Below the pieces are notes generated by a model. That model did not search any database. It was not told the DNA's origin and saw only the letters and a list, made by a program, of their open reading frames with translations. A DNA stretch of 64,000 bases from Conoideocrella luteorostrata (lineage: Eukaryota; Ascomycota; Sordariomycetes; Hypocreales; Clavicipitaceae), in the NCBI GenBank assembly GCA_032433595.1, contig JASWJB010000184.1, positions 24,051-88,050 on the forward strand. Direction: 5' to 3'. Positions 38,621 through 52,440 of the stretch are shown piece after piece (the first letter of the stretch is position 1; each line of letters opens with the position of its first letter). Both the position numbers and the translations under genes were made by a program.

Positions 38621-40289
38621 TCAAACTCCTGAATCTTCCTGTATAATGCCATGAGAAATTTTGAATGCCGACCAGGACTTGCAAATCCTGTCAACCTCGT
38701 CTCCATCAGTAAGAGCAGGGATGTCGTTGTAACGCTCAAGCAGTTGCAACGCAAAACCCTCACTAGTATGCCACCCAATGTGACAGTGCATCAACCAAGC
38801 GCCAGGATTATTAGTTTCGAAGGCAAGAACAAGATGACCTCCTCCGGGGAGCACAACGGTGTCTCTTCTGGCAGGGTTGTTTTGTCTTTTCAGCGCGCCT
38901 CTCCTTTGTGAATATGGTCCTCTTCCCTGAGCAAGAACATAAAAGTCATGTCCATGCAAGTGAATTGGATGTGGTGTCAAAATAGTAGTAGTAATGACCA
39001 TGTAGACCCATTTATTTTTTTCAGGTAGTTCAATGACGGCGTTGGAATTTATGAAATCTCTTGAGTTTCGCACAACCTGCATTAGTGTTGGCTTGTTCCA
39101 GTCAACAATCATAGTGGTGTTGTTCAGCGTCCACTTGAATAACCCATCAACCCGTTCGACATCGACGTCCGACGACAACTGCATATCTGCATCGCCAACA
39201 CCACGGCTAACAATGGGTCGCAGAAGATGAGTTTCGTCGTCGCATGAGTCTATGTATTTATAGGCAGAGGTTGTGGGCTCAGAGGGCTCGTCGTCGTAGG
39301 ATACAATCGCGCGAATATTCTCTGGCTCGGCATTTCTCGAGCACTTCAGCTGTGGAATGGCTCTCATCCAAAAGTTTTTGGCTGTTGACGCCTGATTGGC
39401 AAGGACTATAATGTCATATCTCTGACCTATAGCAATATCCAGAACCCACCTTTGGTAGGGCACTACCGGGACGAGGTCGGCGGCCATGACCGTCATGATA
39501 TGGTGATCAATCATGAACTTGAAATGAGTGTCCATTGCAGAATTCACAAGCCGGATGCGGTAGGATTTTCCGGGCTTGAAAGATACGCTGAGCCACTTGC
39601 CGAGGTTACCGTAGACGTTGGTGCCATTTATAAGCCCCGTTGCAAGAATAGGAGGGCCATCTGTCTCGGCAGCAGTGTATAGCTGATCAGCAGTCGAGTG
39701 ATCCCAGTCATTCAGGAAAAGCATGCCGAGATCCTCATCGTAGTTTTGTGAAGCGGGCCCGTTAATCACGATGCCTCCAAACACACCCTGCCATGCCTGC
39801 AGCCCAAAGTGGGAGTGATACCAGGCCGTACCATACTGGACAGCTTTCCAAGTATATGTGGCGGTTTCCCCAACTGCTATAGGGCACTGTGTGATTGAAG
39901 TGACACCGTCATTTTGGTTCGTGAAGTTTTGTCTAATGCCGTGGAAATGAATACTGGTTCCGTTGTTAGATAACGTCAATGAGTTCTTCACGTGAACGAT
40001 CACCATGTCTCCCCAGTCAGCAAAGAGGGTCGGCCCAGGTATGCTACCATTGACGGCTTGTAAAATGTGAGCGAATCTGTTCAAAGAGGAAAAATTCTCC
40101 TCTGGAAGTAACTTGCATACCCATCGCTGGTCGAGAAACTCCGTCGGGAGCAACAATAACATCGGTAATCTCCAGCCAGTATTCTTTAATTACGCCGGTA
40201 TCGGGTGAGGTATTACTATAATCGGTCTTGATATCGGAATAGTTGCTTATCAAAATACCGAGGTATCTCTGAAGAATGGGGACCGCCAA
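38621..40289 (-). CDS. Laccase-type multicopper oxidase; first exon not found
   Basis: Main exon 40056-38621, preceded by a 64-nt intron (40120-40057) and an exon ending at 40121. All four copper motifs are present: HFHG, WYHSHF, HPIHLHGHDF and HCHIGWH. Ten residues after the type-1 copper cysteine is Phe (TSEGF), the high-potential type. The protein ends in DSGV, the C-terminal plug of ascomycete laccases. It should oxidise phenols with oxygen outside the cell, for example in pigment formation or detoxification. The N-terminal laccase signature SNYSDIKTDYSNTSPDTGV is present, but no ATG lies in frame before an upstream TAA; a strong acceptor (CCATTCTTCAG, ending 40269) suggests another 5' exon with the signal peptide, which I could not find. 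The coordinate 40289 is therefore only an open-frame limit. Confidence 0.85.
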
Positions 40290-43200
40290 GGAACATTCAA
40301 TGGTACGGTAGTATTAATAGCAAGATACCAGATCATATACTGCGCCACTGTAAAGCCTTCAAATTCCCGCTGCGGGTCTTAAGACGTGGCTGTGGGTTTC
40401 TCTGGAAGTAAGCTTTCGATTAACAAGCATTATTTTGCCCCTACTACACATGAGCTCCGGTATACCGTGGCAATACGGATAATATATTGTGCTTTAGATA
40501 CGTATTATAAGTGTCACGGACTTTACTAACTTGATATATACGCTAAAATAGTAGAAGCAGGAAGCATATACATGCCGAGTAAGGTGAGAAATGCAGCTAA
40601 TATTTGGATCGTACTTGCCAGCAATTTCGAAGAGCGCAGGGGGACGAAGGAGGTGGGGGTCATGCAGCAGTCATATCTAGGCTTCGCGTTACCTGAACCG
40701 CTATATGTAAACTTGTTCTTGGTTTATCTGTGATATGCAAGGACGTATGAAGCAGCGGTTTGCTGCGGATGCGTATCAAATGGTGCGGGTGCTGATGGCG
40801 CCATTCACCTGGAGGCAGGCAGGCCTTGGACATGCTGCAGAATGACACAAGCTCCTCAGTAAAGGTTTCTGCAGCAGATCAGTCATATTTTCATGCTCGT
40901 TTTGACAATAGACAAAACAAAGTCATATGATTGTAATCGTATGGTCTGATGATTCGGGTTACAACCATGTATAATAATTTTAGGGTCTTAGCACAGGAAA
41001 ATTTTACAAGACCCTCAACCGCGGCACATCCCACTATTCTGTCGACTGATAACTCCTGTAGTCTCATGTCAGCAGCGGCAGCTTTCAACTTTAGCAGCAT
41101 CCACAACGTCGTTGCATTTTCATGCCCTGATCTAAGAAGCTCTCCTACTTAGATTAACATTTATATTGCTGTAGACAACGTGTATAGACATGGCGTTAGT
41201 CTGCGATGTGGGAAAAGCCTAACTCTCTCCTCGGAACTCACATCCATAGTCACCGACCGATTAAAGTGAAGCATCTGGCGAGATGCCGAGGCTGCCCCGC
41301 TCCTCGGCCGCCACGGGTTAAATTCCGGTGGAGATGAACCGTCTTGGCGTGCAGGTGCTCGGAACTGGCCTGTGATATTCTACAACCCCGTCGGTAAGCT
41401 GGATGATATACTGAGCACTGCATTTCCGATGCCGTCTATGCCTGGGTCTGATTAGAGCCGGCGGCTTTTTGCCGGATACGTCGCAATCTAGAGCTAGATC
41501 ACGTTATTATGAACAGTAATTAATATATTGAATTGCACGGATTAGACTACGTTGTCAGCCTGATATCAACAGCAAAACGTTCCTGCTCGGACATTATCTT
41601 AGAAATGACAATAGTTTGATTAGGCATAAGATATAACAATAATAGTATCTATTGCTAGTATCTTCTAGATCTAGCCAACGCCTGCTTAGCTATCACCATC
41701 TTCGGACACCCTCCACATGAATTTCGAGGCACATGGAAAAACAAGAAGGCAGTAGTGCCGTATTCTTGAAGACTTGAGGCTCCTCAAAGTTAAAGGGCCA
41801 CGCCAACTTCAAGTCACTGAACATACTGAGCTGAATGGCATCCAAGATGCTCTCCCGCCTGGGCCAGAGGTGTTTAACCGATAGTTAGGTTCTGTACCAA
41901 CAATAGCTCCAGACGGCTGCGCGGAACGAATCCACATACTGTTGGAAGCCTCGCTATAAACTGTATGTACGACAACATGCTTTCGGAAGCCGCAGTCGCA
42001 GTCGCGTATACTTGTTGATGAACAGAAGCAGCGCCGTACTCGACGGTTATTGGTGGCCCGCTGGTAGGCTAGCACCAGTAGGGTTATATTTTCAAACACT
42101 AATGTTAATGTGGGAACGTCCAATGAGTAGGGTAGAGATGAAGAATAATTGATTCCTACCACGTAATTGATATTCTGTACCATCTTTACTACGACGGTAC
42201 TGGCCTGCCGGCTGCTTGGCATGAACACATTGGATAGCCAATGTTTTAATCACAAGATCTTTCGCAGTCTCAGCCAACCGACTTGCCTCCGTTGTGTCCA
42301 TAATAACCTGCCTTCTCTTATAACGGAGAGTAGGGGGAAAATAAATGGTTTCGGCGCTTGGAAGACTTGAGGTTGTTTTCACCTCCTTTCGGTCACCGTT
42401 GTTTTTGTCACACTTGATGAATGACATGTACGTGAGATGTAGATTCAGATTTATGATGCAAACCAAATACTTAAAACGCCTTTACGGGATCCTCATGCTG
42501 TGCTGGGCCGGTTAACATATCTGTAATATCCACGACATTACGTTTTAGACTTCTTTCTTCCTTGCGACTTCTCTGACCCTGCAAGCCAAGTAACTCCCCT
42601 TGAGTCTTCCCGTGCCACCGCATTGAAACTAAGGAGCAGGTCAAGAGCAGCTAAACAAGGGACTACCCGCATTTAGCGCCTCATTTAGCGCCGGCGCCTG
42701 CCTGGTCTGTTACCTCCCGCCGTCCCCCCCTAAACCTCCGGCCCGCCTATGGGATAAACCTCGCTCCACCTCCGCCTTTCCCTTCGTCCCGCCGTGCCAG
42801 CTTTCTTCAAGGCTCCTGCTTGCCATGGGAGAAAACATGTTTGTGCTGAGAATACAATGCGTAGAGAGCGTCAAGGTTATGACAATGTCGCATGGGATTT
42901 GCACAACGAAGCATCGGAGAGATCGGTGAGAGAACACACACGCAAGTCAGCATGTGCCAATGCGGTGTCTGCTGTGGCCAAACGATTTGGGAAATCAGCA
43001 ACGCTGGTGGCCTCGTTGCGGCTGTGGGGTGCAATATACTGTGCAGGATACATTTTGGACGGTTTGCAGTGCGATATTCTCGTCCGAGGGCCGTGTCCCA
43101 ACCTATCCCAGTTTCCGGAGGAAAGGACTCGACAGGAAGCGGCGACCGGATTACTACTTCATCAAGCGACTCGACTTCCAATACCATGACTGTTTCACTA

Positions 43201-43975
43201 CGAGTCCAGGTCAAAAATTGGTCCGTTTATCATGATGCATCACGTCGGGGGTATCGGGGATATGTCAAATATCTTGGAGACGCCACGGCAAGATGAGCAC
43301 GCGGGATGGTCGGGCCTCACCATACCTCTTCGAATGAATAGAAAAAAACTTTAATGCAGACGATGTGTTGCCTGCCACCAAAGCGCTGGCGCTTGGCATG
43401 CGGCCCGAAGCTGAACAGCCCCGACGCTACGACGGACGCTACGATGGACGGACCTCGCAGGAATTGCCTGGAGCCACCTGAAGCAAACTCAACATGTATG
43501 CACCTTGGCGTACAACCTGTTGACCCATAGTATGCACCGCAACCATCCGTCATCTGTGCGATAGACGCCCAGATTTGCTGAACGCTCGATGTCGAGCTTC
43601 GTTGGCCGATGTGCAACGTGGCCATTTCATGCATTGTATAAACATGCAATGAGGTCAAATAGCAGGGTGGCTCTTTCCCCGATTATCAGAAAATATAAAT
43701 TAACCAAGCAAGAGATAGGAAGTGACAGGAATCAGGTCCGGACCTAAAATTTCATTCCTACCGATCTCGGCTGATGTTCTATAATAAGATTCATAATTAA
43801 TTGCGCTACTGACTGAAGTTCCAGCAAGAATTGAAACACCATTCCACTCATCGGATTGATCATCGCTGCTCACTTCGCCACACGTCGCAAGTACGTTTTA
43901 CTGGCTGTTCCATTGTCGCAAATTAACGGTTACCCCCCAAATATATCCTTTCCTTGCTTTGGCCGCAGAAAATTT
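40290..43975. other. 3.7-kb stretch without a supported gene
   Basis: Several short frames overlap on both strands around 41800-42470 and 42710-43660, but none has a recognisable motif or plausible splice structure. GC content rises around 42650-43300, perhaps an old gene copy. Confidence 0.4.
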
Positions 43976-45754
43976 CTAAGCTATCCCCTGAGATGGTTTT
44001 CGTCTTATTAATAGACAAGTTGCCCGCTCCGGAAACATGGTCTCGTCTGCGCACCTGTTCTTTGGTCGTGTTGTCCCTTGAAGATATCTGAAGTCAAAAT
44101 CCAGCAGCAAATGCGAAAGGATCAGTTTTAACTCATGACTGGCAAAAAATCTGCCAGGGCAAGCATGTTTACCATAACCAAAGTTCAGATTGTTTCTGTC
44201 AGTTTTGGTGAATTGGTTTTTTGACCCAACTTGCGGCGGTTTGTCACCTCTGTCCACAAACCGAAAGGGATCAAATGCCCCCGGGTCTCCGCCAACATTG
44301 GCCGGGTCGTACATGGGTGACATCACGGGCATGGTAATGTGTGTACCAGCGGGCAAGATAATGCCGTCGGAGAGCTTGATGTGCTGTTGAACAATACGAT
44401 TGAATCCGACTATCCAGTATGTTAGTTTAAACGAACCGGACTTTGCTCGCACGGGACTCATTGAACTCACGTTGGCTTGCCGGGCTCATCCTTACAGACT
44501 CTTTCATGCAGCTATCCAAAGAGTGTAACTTCGCCATTGTCGATCTTTTCCAGCCACCGTCTTCCACCAACGCGTTGGCGAGATCAGATCTTAGCAGCGG
44601 GATAAATTCCGGGTGGGCGCAGAGATCAAGCAGAACGTTCGTGGCAGTTACTGTCGAGGAGTGGATTGCAGCCAAACTAACGAACAGCTGCCGGTGTGCC
44701 AACGCAGCAGGCGATGCATCCTCTCTCCCAGCCGCATCCATCATCAGTTGTAACAAGTCTTCATCCTTTGCATTACCCGGTATTCCTGTTTCTCGTAAGA
44801 GCTCAGCAGCCCTTCGTTCTTGCACTATTGGACCGATAATTTGTTTTGCTGTTTTAATATTGTCGCGTAGCCGCCAGTGCGAGGGCAGCAAATATAAGGC
44901 CATTGGGCGCAAGAAACGTGGGAGCATGCGGAGGATCATGACGGTAACAAAGAAATTTTCAGTAAAATTTCTACTTGTGGCAAGCCATTGCTCGTTTCGA
45001 CAGGCCCGTAAACCAACAAAGACACGCGCAGAGACGCGAGATACGATGTTCAGAATTATGTCATAGATCTGGACTTTGACCCATTCGCCTAAATATTTAG
45101 AAGTTTCAGTCTAAGAGCTTTTTGTGTTCGCCAGGGGACCACACACATATCAAGATAAACGTTACTCACCTTCGCAATCCGGCAATTCTTCTCGGAGGGC
45201 AAAATCGAGTTCATCTTTCATGATGGGAAGTATGTCACCGAGCTTTGGCGTTAGTTTGTGTAGAACAACATGCGCGTGAAGGTTACTCCTTGATATATGA
45301 TTGATGGTCGTATACTCAGCCATAAAATTCTTCTCATGGGCTGCTGTTGCGCTAAGCTTCTCCTCTGGCAGATATCGCAATTCGTCCAAATATTTGTTGG
45401 AGATGACCAGGAGATCCCCATCGTTTCGACATATTGTGAAAATTGAGTTTTTGAACTGTACGATTCCATGTTATTATCGCACAAAACTTAACAATAATAG
45501 GAGCACTCACTTACCTTTTGGTATCCTTGATCAATAATTGCAGAACTGCCCGTGACAAAGCGCATCCGAAGCAACCAGCTAGGCTCAAAAAACCACCTGT
45601 AACCGGCAGTGGGCGCGTTGATTTTGGTGCTATATTTTTGTTTAAGCACTTGCAGCAACATCAATACGAGAGCGGACCCCGCAAACACGGGCCACCAGCC
45701 TCCTTGGCTGTCCATTTTGTCCGGGTTAGGAGCCTGTGATGGTTTGAGATTCAT
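43976..45754 (-). CDS. Cytochrome P450, ent-kaurene-oxidase-like type
   Basis: Four exons on the minus strand: 45754-45515, 45455-45170, 45088-44471, 44409-43976; phases agree and give 525 residues, a full-length P450. An N-terminal membrane anchor (WWPVFAGSALVLMLLQVL) is followed by the I-helix segment LAAIHSSTVTATN, the K-helix ExxR in CMKESVRM, the PERF-like FDPFRFVD and the haem loop FGYGKHACPGRFFA with its cysteine. The I-helix AAIHxT form, rather than the usual AGxxT, and the NPASQLGFNR-like stretch after ExxR are typical of fungal P450s related to ent-kaurene oxidases (CYP68/CYP503 types) that oxidise terpenoids or indole-terpenes. No terpene synthase is in view. It should sit in the endoplasmic reticulum and need a P450 reductase. 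Intact. Confidence 0.92.
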
Positions 45755-45861
45755 TTTGTGTTTTTCAAGAATTCTTTTTGTGAAACAATCTCAGATCCTC
45801 GTAGAGTGTGAGAAGTACCAACCCGTCTCCCCGTTTTCGTTTTCGTTGGCAAAGCTCAATG

Positions 45862-45869
45862 TATATATA
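45862..45869 (-). promoter_or_regulatory. TATA box of the P450 gene
   Basis: TATATATA lies about 110 bp upstream of the P450 ATG on its strand. Confidence 0.5.
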
Positions 45870-48800
45870 GTAAAAGCGAGTTCTGATTTTGCCTGCGCGG
45901 CCCTTAGGTGGTGGCTGAGCAGCCCTTCCACTAGGACCCCCTAATGCAGAGCTCGATTCCAAGTTTTCCCGATTTGGCTGGGGTGGTTGCTGTCTGCGTA
46001 AGCCTCCTATGCGATATCAAACGGTTGTTTCTGCAATATTACCACGCTATTATCGGTTGAGATACACTTGGTGATTGTGACTGGTCGCAGGAACCTGGGC
46101 CGCCAAACCTCGGCTGCCACACCTTTATGCGTGTAACGCTTATGCGGAAGAATTTATGCAACGGCTGTGTCCATGAGAGATAAATATTGACTTGGCATGC
46201 CCCTGTGATTTCTTTCCCGTTGAACTCACATGCAGCACAAACCGTTGAGTCACAGGTCCTGCTATGTCGATCTTTTCCATGAACCAATGTGCTTGCTAAA
46301 ATTCAGTTATGTCGGCATAACAATAGATAACACAAATATGCATGACCTTAAATTCTAGTACGCTTACCACACACACCCGAGATGTGACCGTAGATGCATA
46401 AAGATAGAAGGCACCGCAATCTCGATTAACCCAAATTTGGCCAGTGTACGTACCCAACATAACCGGCCATGGCAAACAAAGCTGCACGAATATTCTGTCA
46501 AAGCCAGATAAGCACAAGTAAACATGTCGATAAATACTGTGGTTATCATAATGTGATCAGCTACGGGCAATCTGACCCGTGGGAAGGCCCTTGCTTTTCT
46601 ATCTAATTGACGAAGAATCGGATCTCTTCTTACAGCCGTGGACTTTAGCCGCTGATCAGAGGCATCGGATGTTGCCGCAATGCCTGTTATATGATGACCA
46701 GACTGGTAGTATTTTTCTACGGAATTGTCTTTTGGCTGGATCACCGGAAACAAATATTTGCGCAAAACACTGGATTTGGTACATTTATCACCACGGTATG
46801 GCTGTAAACACGTTGCTTGTCAAATCGTGGAGGTTGCAAAAACCCTGCCCAAACCTGCACCTTTGCAGCGATAAGCTCGTGGGCCGTTTCCGGCTTTGCT
46901 CGATTTCCTTGAAAAACTGGCAATCCTTACTTCGAAATACGTCCAATTCGAATTGATACCGACAGTGTCTCACATAATTCCGCCTACGTATGGTGTCCCG
47001 ATACCTAATAGATAAGATACCGGGTCTGGAAGCTTACCCCGTACCCACACGCACTTTGCGGAGTGTAAGCACCGGTCGGCCCCCACTGCGTTTTGAGACT
47101 GATGGTTACAGCGGTGCAGGGACGTTAGACTAGCCTACTATGGTAGTCTTGTAAGGAGTCCCTGGGGGAAGCAAAGTTCATACAATCTCCCAGATTTCTT
47201 TCTCCGTCTTTACGGCTGACTTCTAAGGCGCCAAGTCCCCCGATAATAGTCGTTGAAGAATGCCCATGGGCTGAGCAAGACACTTGTCGCGCTGGGGGCG
47301 TCGCATACCAAAGTATATCTCTTAGAGTGCTCCGGCGACAGACGTATCAAAGCAATCAGAGAAGCCGGGGACGGGGCGGAGCAGGAGGAGCGGGAGCGGG
47401 CAGTGTTTCGAACAAAAAACTTGTCAGGACCGGAAGTGGCTTTGGACAATTCCACCCGAAAAGGCAGGGGTTTATTGTGATGACGCCCAATTTCAACATG
47501 GGCATCCCAGGCATTTTCATTCTCACTTGCTGCTGATGCGTGCGGATATACTAGTACCTCTTTGAGTGTCAGCTGCAGGTCAACTATGCAGCGTTACCGG
47601 TTTCCCCCAAGATGGAGCGTCGCAGTCGGGGAGCCGATGCCCGTTGTGGTTAGCGTCATGCAGATGGCGATGGTAAATTAGCAGCCAGTAGCAGTAGCTA
47701 ACCAAAAGGGATAGCAAAGATGGAGCCCACCTGCATTGACACCTGCACTGACACCCGCGGTGATCCGCGCCAGCGGCGACGAACGGACAAAGCTCTTTCC
47801 GGCCTTTCCGGATTTCTTGGAAATCCTGGCTGTGCCTCCCGACCCGTGTCCAAATTAACATGGTTCTACCTGTTTCAACTTTTGGCCCTTTGATATCCTG
47901 CCGAGACAGTCCTTGTTCTGCAGTGTACGGAGTACTCACATGTGCTTTGCTGAATCTCAGCACCTAAGAGGGGCGACCAACGGAGAACTCGGTAGAGTGA
48001 GTGACCTTGGACGTAGTGCGTGTTCAGCCACGCGGAAACAACACGCGGCACGTTCGCGGAAATAACTACGGAGTAGCGTGCATCTCTCAGCGGGCGAAAA
48101 AAAAAAAACAAATGAGACACGCATTGCCGATTATGTAGAGCCGGCGCCAACGCTTCCACTCTCATTTTGCGGGCTGGGACGGCACGGCCATAACCCTAAC
48201 CTCGCTAGGATGACAATAGGCCCGCGTCTTGAAATCACTGCGTATGCGCATGCTCCGTCTAGTGCCAGCATGCATGCCACTGGCAATCCACAGCATTAAT
48301 GTGCGGTCACTCAACCAATTGCGGTGGAAGGAGGAGGGCGGAATCAAGTCCGTGGAACGTACTCCGTATTGCAGCGGTATCTAGCATCTGCAATTGCGCT
48401 CATTGGTAAAGATTTGCACCAATCTCCGATCGTGGCGATGCTTTAGCAGGTTTAGAGCGGCCAAAATGTACACCAATCTCCGTGGACTGAGAGCGGTTCC
48501 GCAGACAGCGGTAGCAGTAGTAACAGCCGTAAGCTTTGCTTACTGCGTGCGTAGCTGGGTGCGCGGACGGGCTAAGCGGCAAATGAGGACCAAGAACGTT
48601 GCTATCCTCAATTGCCGCCAGTATCACGGCATGGGTTGGTGCGATACGTCTAACCTTTATCTGACAACGCCCCTCGTGATGCTCTTCAGACTCTGTGGTT
48701 CCCGAAGCTCCTGAACAGCTACCTGAAAGAAGTAAAACAGTGAGGAGGTCAGTCTTGGCATGTCTCTTGATTGCGCCGACCGCCCCGCCTGCAACTCAGA

Positions 48801-50314
48801 CACCGCGTGTTGGTGGTACAGCTGAATAACACGCTATGAGGGGGGGGGGGGGGGGGCTTTGGGACAATCAAGACCGGGCGTTGTACATTGGTGAAGCGGG
48901 TAGCGTAAAGTCTCGGGCAAAGCTGAATAATCGTAGCCTAGCCTTTATTTGCGTAGCAAGTCCTTCTCTGTACACGAAGTACAGGAAGCCCAGAGAACGA
49001 GTGCCGCGGACAAGGTCTTGATGACCAGTTACGGGACGCAGCCTGACACCCTTAGCACTCATCTCGGGCGCCCGCTTCACTGCTGTGATCGTCACTTCTA
49101 TGTGTGGCGACAATCTGGCCCACATCTGTAAACTATTCAATGGGCATTGTGTTTTTATCACTCCTCGACACGTATGGACTAATAGAGAGTACTACGAAAG
49201 ACTAACAAGACCCTCAGACATGTCAATAATACTTGCAACCGCTGTCGTATCAGCCCAACACGCATGTCCTCTGTCGACAATCCATCGGAGTCAACCACAA
49301 CGGATCATGTTGCCAACGCTATTTCTCAGCTGTATGAAAGTGAACAAACTACCCCCGAAGTCGAGGGGAGATACTTTTACCGGACGAGGTGGGTCTTACG
49401 TCGGGGTAACAAGACGGCCGGCTGTCATGATGGATGGTGTTTTTGGCTCAGAATCATTCAGTCGGGTACCGCCTGGCATGTGTTTATGTCATCGCAACGG
49501 AATAATAGACGTAGCAAGAGCATCCGCAGAGAAGAGGCAATCTACACAACCAGAGCGATAATATAAGGATACCCTTGTAGTTAGCATTCTTCTCGCTGGA
49601 GCATAACAGCAGTGCGCAATGGGCTGAAACAACGGGGAGGATGGTTACAAGATACATTTAATAGATCTCCCGGAAACGGACGTGTCGGTTCTGTATCTCT
49701 ACACGACAACAGTACCAAGATCGTTTCTAGGTCGGATAGACAAGCCCCTCGAGAGTGGCGAGTGGGATGAACTAGGGTTAGTTACGGATCGATAGACTTG
49801 AGTAAAGCTGCGAAAAGCAGCGCGTCTCTTGTATGAGGCTTTTGCGTGTAAACGCACTGTGCAAGTGGCTACAGCACTACAGACCTTCCACAGACCTACG
49901 GATCCTACTACTGTCCGCGGCGGCCCTGCCGTTGTCGATGAAAGAGGAAGACCGGAAAGGGGGGGGGGGCAAACAGTTACTCCTTCTATTGACTGTATTC
50001 CCTTTTCGCGCAAAAGTTTTGAGCCGATACAAATGGTGGTAGTAGTGTTCAAAATGTCCAACGATGTCCTCTTCCGTCTTGTCCCCTCCCTCCTCTGGAC
50101 CCGGATGTAGACGTATCGGGATCACCCAACAATACACATGTTCAAAATAAGGTCTATGTCAACTTGTTTCTGACAGCCCCTAGTCAGGGTGCCGTTTCGG
50201 TAAGCGAGTCGGTCTTGTGTCCGGCCGTTCCAGTTAATTCGAGACCCGATACGTCACTGCTTCCCTACCTCCCGTCCTCCCCTCCGCAGAAAAGTAAACA
50301 TGGCCAAGAACCCG
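45870..50314. other. 4.4-kb gene-poor stretch with homopolymer tracts
   Basis: No gene supported. A 17-G tract lies at 48840-48856 and a ten-G tract near 49961-49970. TACTCCGTA words at 47926, 48067 and 48360. The plus frame 49264-49566 is open for 100 codons from an ATG but has no motif. Confidence 0.4.
48840..48856 (+). repeat. Poly-G tract of 17
   Basis: Uninterrupted G run, outside any gene. Confidence 0.9.
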
Positions 50315-51240
50315 CTACAATGCGTATTGGCTTACGAGCCCATCGACTATCTGATAACCCGAGGTCGAATCATTTCGCACCTCAAGCGTGACGGTGAACC
50401 CAGCGTCAAATGGCGTGCTGTAGCGAAAGAAGAGGATCCCTGCCAGCCAGCAACATTGATGCGCTTGTACTTGCACATTGTACCCTTGCGTAAGCGATGG
50501 AAGTGTGGACAGAAAATGAGCCCTCACTGCCAACGCGCTACTGTCCTCTGTCCACCTTTCTTCGGGGCTCCATTGGCCCACGATATCGTCAACCGTGTAG
50601 AAGTCGAAGCCGAATAGCAGGAGGCTTAACTCGGCTAAATCGATGACACCCGTGGGAAAGCCCGTAGTCTTACCCACGAGAATATTCAACAAGCCCACAT
50701 CTCCATGGACAGGGACCCAAGGGTACGCGGCGTTGGGGTCGAAAAGCACGTTCATGTGATTTCATACGTGTTGGACGGCGGATCGAAAGCGACTTGGAAG
50801 TATCTGATCGAGATTGTCGAGTCTCTCCGGACACATGCTCATAACTCGATCGCGTTTGTCGGGCCTTGTACTCATTGAGACCTGCGCCGCCGTCAGAGAT
50901 TTTGCAAAAAATCTGGGAGCCTACATATGTCAGCTGTGTATCTTGTAGAGTTGGCTTGAATTTACGCAGGACCTACTCTGCCAAGTCGTCTGCAACGCAT
51001 CGAGTGTCCCAATAGTTCCATAGCCCGTATGAATAGCAACGAGACCTGGATGCGCGCTATCGACCACCTGGAACAGTTGCGAATTTGCGTCCGACGGCGT
51101 CGAACCACGCTCTCGGAACGGGAAGACCTCGTCGCCATCTTTGGCAGTGAAGGTGTAGCTGTAGGCGCCCCGAATCGTGACGGGCTCGACCGGACCGCCA
51201 CAGAGCCTCTCGGCAAACCCGTCGCATTCGGCCTATGATC
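50315..51240 (-). pseudogene. Decayed aminoglycoside-phosphotransferase-like (APH) gene
   Basis: On the minus strand, an N-lobe piece (CDGFAERLCGGPVEPVTIRG then YSYTFTAKDGDEV and HPGLVAIHTGYGTIG) is in one frame, RFFAKSLTAAQV in another, and the C-lobe in the same frame as the latter: RLDNLDQILPSRFRSAVQHV, a TGA, then PWVPVHGDVGLLNILV (the HGDxxxxN catalytic loop) and GVIDLAE (the metal-binding Asp). Families of this kind act on small molecules or are of unknown substrate in fungi. There is at least one frameshift between the lobes and a nonsense codon (CGA to TGA would explain it). The region with the conserved motifs is otherwise well preserved, so inactivation looks fairly recent. Confidence 0.7.
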
Positions 51241-51923
51241 TGTCCGAGAAAAATGCGTCCATACTCGAGATGTAGAAGGGCGCCAAATAATGACCGTTGC
51301 AGGCGGATGAATCAGGCTTGGAGACGCTGGGGCGGGGAAGATGGGCTGATGACATGCGTGTTTTTGGCGTGCGTGTGGTTAATCAGGTACTCCGTACTCC
51401 GTACACATTCGGTTTTGTCCGTGCAGCGGAGAAAACATCAATCTCAATTACCCTTCAACGTGTGACGTATAATTTTTCTACTCTCTTATTCGCGCCTTTT
51501 ATTAGTCTCTTTAATACTCTCAAGACCACAACTGGCGTTTTGCTCTACTTTTTCTCGCTGATTCGACTGGTGGTCCGCGGCGGACGTCTCAGATTCGCAT
51601 GATGCTGAATCATAAGAAGTAGGTTCAAACTCGTCCCTTGGCTAGTAACTACAGTTTTGGTGGCCAATGTGTTGCTTCTGAAGCCCAGTTCCTCTTTTAT
51701 TTTGCTTTATTAATCACACAATCCCGACTGGGAGCCTATGCTACCGGAATAGCAGGCCCCGGGCGAAGCCTCCTCGGTCTCTCCCGAGCATCCTCCGTGG
51801 ATAGTTGGATGATTGGATGTCGTCAATTGTGCGATCATCACAGCGCTATTTGTCAAATAGCCACTAGCGACACCGGGGCAAAGTCAACCTTCATGTATAA
51901 ACGAGAAGCCAGGCAAATGATTA

Positions 51924-52319
51924 TGAGCTATTGCATTTCACAAGACGCCCATCAGGTCTCCGTCCCTGTCTAAGCTTGTTCGAACCAGAGCGGGAAGCGT
52001 AGCTGTACAACTCCCTGATACCAGTAAAGCACCTTCTAGTTACCTCCATGCTTACGGAATAACTGTGGATACTGAGGGTAAACTGTTTAGACTGTCGTTT
52101 ATGTTGAAAGTCTTGCGACGCTCCCGGTATGGACCTGATGAAGCTCTTCTAAGGCTGCACAGCAAGCTGGGTCGCGACATTAGCGACCTTGCTTTCCCGC
52201 ATCGAGAATCTCCTGGATCCATAGCAGCTTTGAGCGGTGTTTTTCACCCGCGAAGCAATGCAGAAGAAATCACGCAATGGGCTGAGCATCTCAAGGAGAG
52301 CCCCTTGCCGTTCGTCTAA
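51924..52319 (+). CDS. Open frame of unknown nature, maybe a gene fragment
   Basis: The frame stays open for about 130 codons before TAA at 52317-52319 and has balanced, protein-like composition (for example LRRSRYGPDEALLRLHSKLGRD). An ATG lies only at 52065. No intron or upstream exon could be placed and no family is recognised. It may be the 3' exon of a broken gene. Confidence 0.25.
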
Positions 52320-52440
52320 CGTAACATGTCATAATTGTGGCTAACACGTCAAAACAAGACACTAAACCCACTAATCCGCGACAGAGGAGGAGGAATAGGA
52401 ACATGAACAGAGACGGCAAGCGGAAAATGTGGCAGTAGCA

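Noticed and set aside
42710..43660. Overlapping frames of 70-135 codons on both strands
   Set aside because: No recognisable motif, conflicting frames and no plausible introns.
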